DNA from: an uncultured Anaeroplasmataceae bacterium
Lineage (GTDB): Bacteria; Bacillota_I; Bacilli_A; Acholeplasmatales; Anaeroplasmataceae
Reading direction: 5' to 3'
NCBI GenBank assembly: GCA_934229785.1
Contig: CAKQEA010000021.1
Coordinates: 1-35,428 of the forward strand
Length of the DNA: 35,428 nt
Of the stretch, positions 31,432-35,428 are shown piece by piece. A program made the translations under genes and the position numbers. Position 1 is the stretch's first letter, and every line of letters begins with the position of its first letter. The notes beneath the pieces were generated by a model. It had not been told where the DNA came from. It worked only from the letters and a program-made list of their open reading frames with translations, and searched no databases.

Positions 31432-31460
31432 TTGCAAAGAGGTTAAAATTGAAATATAAT
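31432..31460 (+). promoter_or_regulatory. Sigma-A promoter of holA
   Basis: TTGCAA (31432-31437), 17 bases, perfect TATAAT (31455-31460). GGTGAT starts seven bases later at 31468, so the leader would be about 9-11 bases. Confidence 0.7.
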
Positions 31461-31476
31461 AGCATATGGTGATTGT

Positions 31477-32409
31477 ATGTATAACTATGTTATTACCTCT
31501 GATGATGTTGAGGCTTCAAATGATAAAATTGAAGAAATTAAAAAAAGCTTCAATTATGAAGACTTTGATGAATCAAGCTATGATTTAGAGGAAGATGGGA
31601 TTTATTCTTTGATTGATGAAATTTCAACTATCTCTTTATTTGATAATAGGAAATTTATTGTTATTAAAAAGGCGGAAAAGATTGCTGGTGTATCTGATGG
31701 TGCATTTAATGAATTATTAAAATATATGAATGATGCAAATTCAGAAAATGTTTTAATTTTTACTTTTTTAAGTGCTTTTGATTATAATAATTTAAATTAT
31801 CAAAAATTAAGAAAATATACTTCAAATATTGATATAAAACTAAAAAATATGCCATTTGATGAGTATATCGATAAACTACTTAATGATAACGGATTTAAGA
31901 TAAATGATGATGCCAAAACATTACTTATAAGCTATACTGAAAATCTTGCGGGGCTTAAGGAGCATCTTAATCAGTTAATGTGTTATAAAATGACTGAGAA
32001 AATCATTAATTCGAAGGATGTCAAGCTACTTGTAAATCAACCGCTTGATAATAATGTATATGCATTAGTAGAAGCAGTTATTTCACGTGATAAAAAGCGA
32101 GTTTTTTCTTGTTATCAGGACTTAAAGCTTGAAAATATTCAAGCATCATATTTGGTTTCATTGCTAATTAATAAATTTCAGGAAATGTATAATGTTTCAG
32201 TTTTAATTAAAGCTGGAATGGGACAAAATGATATTGCATCATTGTTTAATGTTTCATCTGGTAGAGCATATTATATGGTTAAAAATGCAAAAGGTACCTT
32301 GCAAAGTGTAATTAAAAGAAATTTAGATTTGTTAAATGACTTAGATTTTAATATCAAAACTGGTAAGGTAGATCAAAATTTAGGAATTGAATTATATTTC
32401 TTAAATTGA
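31477..32409 (+). CDS. holA: DNA polymerase III delta subunit
   Basis: Clamp-loader subunit that opens the sliding clamp. The 310-residue protein has the HolA pattern: N-terminal ATPase-like domain with LIDEISTISLFDNRKFIVIKKA (about 49-70), ENVLIFTFLS (about 90), then the helical C-terminal domains (NVYALVEAVISRDK, YLVSLLINKFQEMYNVSVL, GRAYYMVKNA). As expected for delta, it lacks a Walker A. It is followed by rpsT and gpr; in Bacillus the same trio is yqeN-rpsT-gpr. GGTGAT lies three bases before the ATG. Confidence 0.92.
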   Translation: MYNYVITSDDVEASNDKIEEIKKSFNYEDFDESSYDLEEDGIYSLIDEISTISLFDNRKFIVIKKAEKIAGVSDGAFNELLKYMNDANSENVLIFTFLSAFDYNNLNYQKLRKYTSNIDIKLKNMPFDEYIDKLLNDNGFKINDDAKTLLISYTENLAGLKEHLNQLMCYKMTEKIINSKDVKLLVNQPLDNNVYALVEAVISRDKKRVFSCYQDLKLENIQASYLVSLLINKFQEMYNVSVLIKAGMGQNDIASLFNVSSGRAYYMVKNAKGTLQSVIKRNLDLLNDLDFNIKTGKVDQNLGIELYFLN

Positions 32410-32418
32410 AAGAATATA

Positions 32419-32451
32419 GAACAAAAAAACGCCAAGTGGCGTTTTTTGTTC
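32419..32451. terminator. Bidirectional terminator between holA and rpsT
   Basis: AAAAAACGCC pairs with GGCGTTTTTT around a 4-base loop, with T runs on both strands. Confidence 0.85.
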
Positions 32452-32459
32452 TTCTATAA

Positions 32460-32723
32460 TTAATTTAAAGAGTTAACTGCAGCTGCTAATTCAGACTTAT
32501 GTCTTGCAACATAGTTCTTATGAACAATTCCCTTAGCTTGAGCCTTATCTAACTTCTTATAAGCTAAGCTTAAAGCATCTTTTGCCTTTACAGCATCTTT
32601 TGCTTCAACAGCAGCAAATACAGCCTTCATTGCAGTCTTTAAAGATGATTTAAATGCTACATTAGCTTGTCTAGCCTTTTCATTAGTCTTTACACGCTTG
32701 ATCTGTTGTTTAATGTTTGCCAT
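32460..32723 (-). CDS. rpsT: 30S ribosomal protein S20
   Basis: Small basic 16S-binding protein, 87 residues, with the family N-terminus ANIKQQIKRVKTNEKARQAN and the C-terminal HKNYVARHKSELA helix. The ATG at 32723 lies behind GGAGGTGAAA; the longer start at 32747 is upstream of that site. As usual it lies between holA and gpr. Confidence 0.97.
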   Translation of the reverse strand: MANIKQQIKRVKTNEKARQANVAFKSSLKTAMKAVFAAVEAKDAVKAKDALSLAYKKLDKAQAKGIVHKNYVARHKSELAAAVNSLN

Positions 32724-32752
32724 AGTTTCACCTCCGCTATTACGCAACCACT

Positions 32753-32781
32753 ATTATATCATCTTGAAATGGTCAAATCAA
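32753..32781 (-). promoter_or_regulatory. Promoter of rpsT
   Basis: On the minus strand TTGATT (32776-32781), 17 bases, TATAAT (32753-32758), preceded by TGA as an extended -10. Confidence 0.75.
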
Positions 32782-32853
32782 GAAAAAAATTAAAAAATAA
32801 AAGTATTTTGTATTATTTAGGTGAATTGTTGAACAATAATAATGGTGATTTTA

Positions 32854-33609
32854 ATGTTTAAGGGAAGAACAGACATGGCTATTGAAGCAATTAGTATTGA
32901 TCATAAGCTTGATGTTGAAAGAACTATTAGTGGTATGAAATTTAAAAAATGCTATATTGATGAAAAAATGGGTAAAAAAATACATAAGGATGCTGGAATG
33001 TATTACACGCTTGATTTAATAGATTATTATAATAAAGATAAGGAAATAATTAAGGTTATTTCATCTGTTATTAAAGATGTTATTAATGATTTGGGTGATA
33101 TTAAGGATATTTTAGTTGTTGGACTTGGAAATCATATTGTTACTCCTGATTCTTTGGGGCCTTTAGTTATTAATAAAATAGAGGTCAATAGACACTTAGA
33201 GGTTGAATGCAGCTATAATGTTTCAGCAATAGCTCCAGGTGTTATGGGACAAACAGGAATGGAATCATCTGATATTATTAAGGCTATTGTTGATGATTTT
33301 AAGCCTGACTTAGTTATTGTTGTAGATGCCTTAGCTTGTAATAGCCCAAATAGAATGTGTCATTCGATTCAGTTTTCTACAGCAGGAATTAATCCTGGTG
33401 CAGGCATTGGTAATAATAGAAAAAAGCTTGCAAAGGATACATTAGGATGTCATGTTCTTGCTGTTGGAATTCCTACTGTTTGCGATATTAATGTTTTTTC
33501 AAATGAGATTTCAAATGATTTTTTTGTTACACCTAATAATATTGATGAAGCAATGGATATTTTATCATTAATTTTATCTAAGGGGATAAATCTAGCATTA
33601 TACAATTAA
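32854..33609 (+). CDS. gpr: Germination protease GPR
   Basis: Degrades SASPs in the first minutes of spore germination. The 251-residue protein has the family blocks: RTDMAIEA at residues 5-12 (the self-cleavage region), VVGLGNHIVTPDSLGP (about residue 90), AIAPGVMGQTGMES, VIVVDALACNS (about 155) and STAGINPGAGIGNNR (about 178), with the conserved Asp residues expected for catalysis. GPR is made as an inactive zymogen. By analogy with T-D-L-A in Bacillus, the cut would follow Asp7, leaving a propeptide of only seven residues against 15-16 in Bacillus. I chose the ATG at 32854, four bases after GGTGAT; the ATG at 32842 overlaps that motif. Confidence 0.95.
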   Translation: MFKGRTDMAIEAISIDHKLDVERTISGMKFKKCYIDEKMGKKIHKDAGMYYTLDLIDYYNKDKEIIKVISSVIKDVINDLGDIKDILVVGLGNHIVTPDSLGPLVINKIEVNRHLEVECSYNVSAIAPGVMGQTGMESSDIIKAIVDDFKPDLVIVVDALACNSPNRMCHSIQFSTAGINPGAGIGNNRKKLAKDTLGCHVLAVGIPTVCDINVFSNEISNDFFVTPNNIDEAMDILSLILSKGINLALYN

Positions 33610-33644
33610 AATATTACATCTAACAATTATAACTAGAAATAAGA

Positions 33645-33849
33645 ATGCTATTAGAGATTATTAATTATGTCTTAAAACCTATATTTGTTGTTTCAAAAAT
33701 GAAAAAGTTATTGGATATGTATTATAATTATTCATCAAAGTTGTACGTTGCAACCAATTAATAATTTATATATTGCTGATAATAAAAGTATGTATATTGA
33801 TAATATGATATGTGAATACGCATTAAACTATGTTAAGATAATTGTTTGA
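33645..33849 (+). pseudogene. Possible frameshifted gene remnant
   Basis: This fills most of the 299-base gap between gpr and the MATE gene. An ATG at 33645 opens 38 codons (LLEIINYVLKPIFVV..., then YYNYSSKLYVATN) before a stop at 33759. A second frame takes over near 33751 and continues as NNLYIADNKSMYIDNMIC to a stop at 33847, with natural-looking composition on both sides. No ribosome binding site is seen. It may be the decayed end of a gene, or chance in AT-rich DNA. I do not recognise a family. Confidence 0.28.
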
Positions 33850-33857
33850 TATTTTAT

Positions 33858-33912
33858 AATAAAAAGAGCAATAATATGAACTTAGTAGATCACAGTATTG
33901 CTCTTTTTTTAA
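33858..33912. terminator. Terminator of the MATE gene (works in both directions)
   Basis: AAAAAGAGCAATA (33861-33873) pairs with TATTGCTCTTTTT (33896-33908) around a 22-base loop. On the minus strand it directly follows the MATE stop. Confidence 0.65.
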
Positions 33913-35261
33913 ATATCACCTATTAATTTTTTCCATCTTTTAATAAAATTAAATGATGTTTCGGAAATAATTACTCCAACAAGCCAACCTATTGGCCATG
34001 AAATAAATATTCCAATTATTCTTTGATCTTGAGGTAATGTATAGAAAAGAATAAATGAAAGGCTTACACGCACTACTAAATCTGCAAATGTTCCAATCAT
34101 AAAGCTTGTCATATCACCGGAGCCCTTTAATACTCCATCACAAGGTATTTTCATACATAAAACAATGTAGAATGGAGCTACACAATATATGAATTTTCTT
34201 CCAACCTCATATACTTCAACGCTAGCATTTTCATTAGTAAATATTGATAGAAGCTTATCAGGAATAATTAAAAAAATTATTGTTGTTATTATTGTTAGAA
34301 TAATACATATTAAAAGTCCTGAATGATATCCCTTTTTTATTCTTTCAAACTTCATTGCTCCTGCATTTTGACTTGTATAGGTTGATATTGCATTGCTCAT
34401 CGTTGTATATATGTTAACAATTACATAGCATAGCTTATAGGCTGCTCCATAGCCGGCAATGGCAGCAGGTGAAAATTGATTTATTAATGATTGAATGGCA
34501 ATTTGACCTAAAGAAATTACCGAAGCCTGTAAAATTGATGGTATAGCGATAGGAAGAATTTTAATTAATATCTTTTTGTTAAATAATAAAGCCTTTTCCT
34601 TATATTTTTTGTTTGTGTAGATGATTAAAATAATAAATGATATGGTAGAGGCAACACATTGTGATATTAATGTCGCTAAGGCGATTCCTTCAACTTTCAT
34701 TGATTTAACAAATGCTAAATCTAAGCCAATATTTAATAGTGTAGAAAATAATAATAAGTATAGAGGTATTCTTGAATTTCCTAATGCTTGAAATAATGAT
34801 GTAACTGAATTATATATAAATAAAAATAGCATACCTATACAATAATATTTTAAATAAATTGAGGCATCAGTAAATATTTCATTATCTACATTTAGTAAAT
34901 TTAGAAGTGGATTAGTTATAAAAAAACCGATTAAACCAATGATAACCGCGAGAATGGTAACTGAAATTAAGGCAGTGTAAATTGTTTCCTTTATATATTT
35001 ATCTGATTCCTCTCCTACAAATTTAGCACAAATAATATTCGCTCCAACACCAAAGCCTGTTGCAAATGCTAAATAAATCATAGTTACAGGATATGAAGCA
35101 TTTATTGAGGCTAGGGCATTTTCACCAATTAGCTTACCTGCAATTAGACTATCACAAATATTATAAAGCTGTTGTAAGGTAACAGATAGTACCATTGGTA
35201 AAGCGAAAAGTAATAGAACCTTAAAAGGACTTCCTGATGTTAATGATGATTTCTTTTCCAT
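33909..35261 (-). CDS. MATE-family efflux transporter
   Basis: A 450-residue, 12-helix exporter of the MATE family that uses a sodium or proton gradient to expel cationic drugs or metabolites. The start is SGSPFKVLLLFALPMVLSV, followed by QQLYNICDSLIAGKLIGENALA, the conserved family N-terminal block; the duplicate half begins near residue 240 (ILPIAIPSILQASVISLGQ). I chose the ATG at 35261 behind GGAG; the longer frame to 35381 runs through the leader. It has its own promoter and terminator. The substrate is unknown. Confidence 0.92.
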   Translation of the reverse strand: MEKKSSLTSGSPFKVLLLFALPMVLSVTLQQLYNICDSLIAGKLIGENALASINASYPVTMIYLAFATGFGVGANIICAKFVGEESDKYIKETIYTALISVTILAVIIGLIGFFITNPLLNLLNVDNEIFTDASIYLKYYCIGMLFLFIYNSVTSLFQALGNSRIPLYLLLFSTLLNIGLDLAFVKSMKVEGIALATLISQCVASTISFIILIIYTNKKYKEKALLFNKKILIKILPIAIPSILQASVISLGQIAIQSLINQFSPAAIAGYGAAYKLCYVIVNIYTTMSNAISTYTSQNAGAMKFERIKKGYHSGLLICIILTIITTIIFLIIPDKLLSIFTNENASVEVYEVGRKFIYCVAPFYIVLCMKIPCDGVLKGSGDMTSFMIGTFADLVVRVSLSFILFYTLPQDQRIIGIFISWPIGWLVGVIISETSFNFIKRWKKLIGDI

Positions 35262-35348
35262 GTTTTCAACTCCCATAAATAATAACAAATCAATTATATG
35301 ACTCTGAATCATTAATGTAAAGTATGAAAACGTATAAAAATTAACTAG

Positions 35349-35376
35349 TTGATTCGTATAATAAAAGTACGAACAA
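35349..35376. repeat. Inverted repeat in the MATE leader
   Basis: TTCGTA (35353-35358) and TACGAA (35368-35373), extended by TTG (35349-35351) and CAA (35374-35376) with one bulged base. It lies about 15 bases downstream of the promoter -10 and could be an operator. Confidence 0.4.
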
Positions 35377-35387
35377 TTCATACATAT

Positions 35388-35416
35388 ATTATACTTCTTT
35401 ATTTTGATATAATCAA
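35388..35416 (-). promoter_or_regulatory. Promoter of the MATE gene
   Basis: On the minus strand TTGATT (35411-35416), 17 bases, perfect TATAAT (35388-35393). The leader would be about 120 bases. Confidence 0.65.
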
Positions 35417-35428
35417 TTTAGACAAGCA

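Overview
The window comes from an AT-rich, spore-forming, low-GC Gram-positive bacterium. The gene set and order point to a gut-type member of the Bacilli (Erysipelotrichia, RFN20/RF39-like or a relative); that placement is inference. TGA is used as a stop and TGG as Trp, so this is not a mycoplasma code. Most of the window is a chromosomal backbone: ribosomal proteins S4, S16 and S20, tRNA/rRNA modification genes (thiI, rimM, trmD, a SpoU methylase), peptide deformylase, AddAB and the Pol III delta subunit. Among these are many sporulation genes: a CwlD-type amidase, an alpha/beta SASP, YjcZ-, YlbD- and YlbE-type small proteins, a SpoVB/Wzx-type flippase, a PdaA-type deacetylase and the germination protease GPR.

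Layout. 1-78: the 3' end (domains V and VI) of a group II intron, abutting and terminating an esterase gene on the minus strand. 0.9-5.1 kb: cwlD, an unusual protein with a uL15-like C-terminal domain, rpsD with a long leader, thiI and a SASP. 5.2-12.0 kb: a TetR regulator divergent from an MMPL exporter that overlaps a 1265-residue GLUG-repeat surface protein, with two perfect palindromes between them. 12.1-17.1 kb: SpoU methylase, def, two small probable spore proteins, a flippase, the ylbD-ylbE-ylbF cluster, rpsP and khpA. 17.2-22.6 kb: addB-addA. 22.7-27.0 kb (minus): a PadR regulator, three small HAAS-like membrane proteins (two of them a recent duplicate), a secreted protein of unknown function and a fused ABC transporter. 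27.2-32.4 kb: rimM-trmD-malQ, a YihY-type membrane protein, pdaA and holA. 32.4-35.3 kb: rpsT, gpr, a probable gene remnant and a MATE exporter.

How the genes fit together. CwlD and PdaA act in sequence to make the muramic-delta-lactam of spore cortex. GPR is the protease that degrades SASPs during germination, and a SASP with a matching cleavage site lies in the same window. The usual rpsP-khpA-rimM-trmD cluster is split by about 10 kb holding addBA and the PadR/HAAS/ABC block, which is the main accessory-looking region together with the TetR/MMPL/GLUG locus. A recurring layout is a -10 box, then 6-7 nt, then GGTGAT or GGTGG, then 3-5 nt, then the start codon. It implies very short 5' leaders that begin at the Shine-Dalgarno itself. 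No tRNA, rRNA, CRISPR array or complete insertion sequence was seen.
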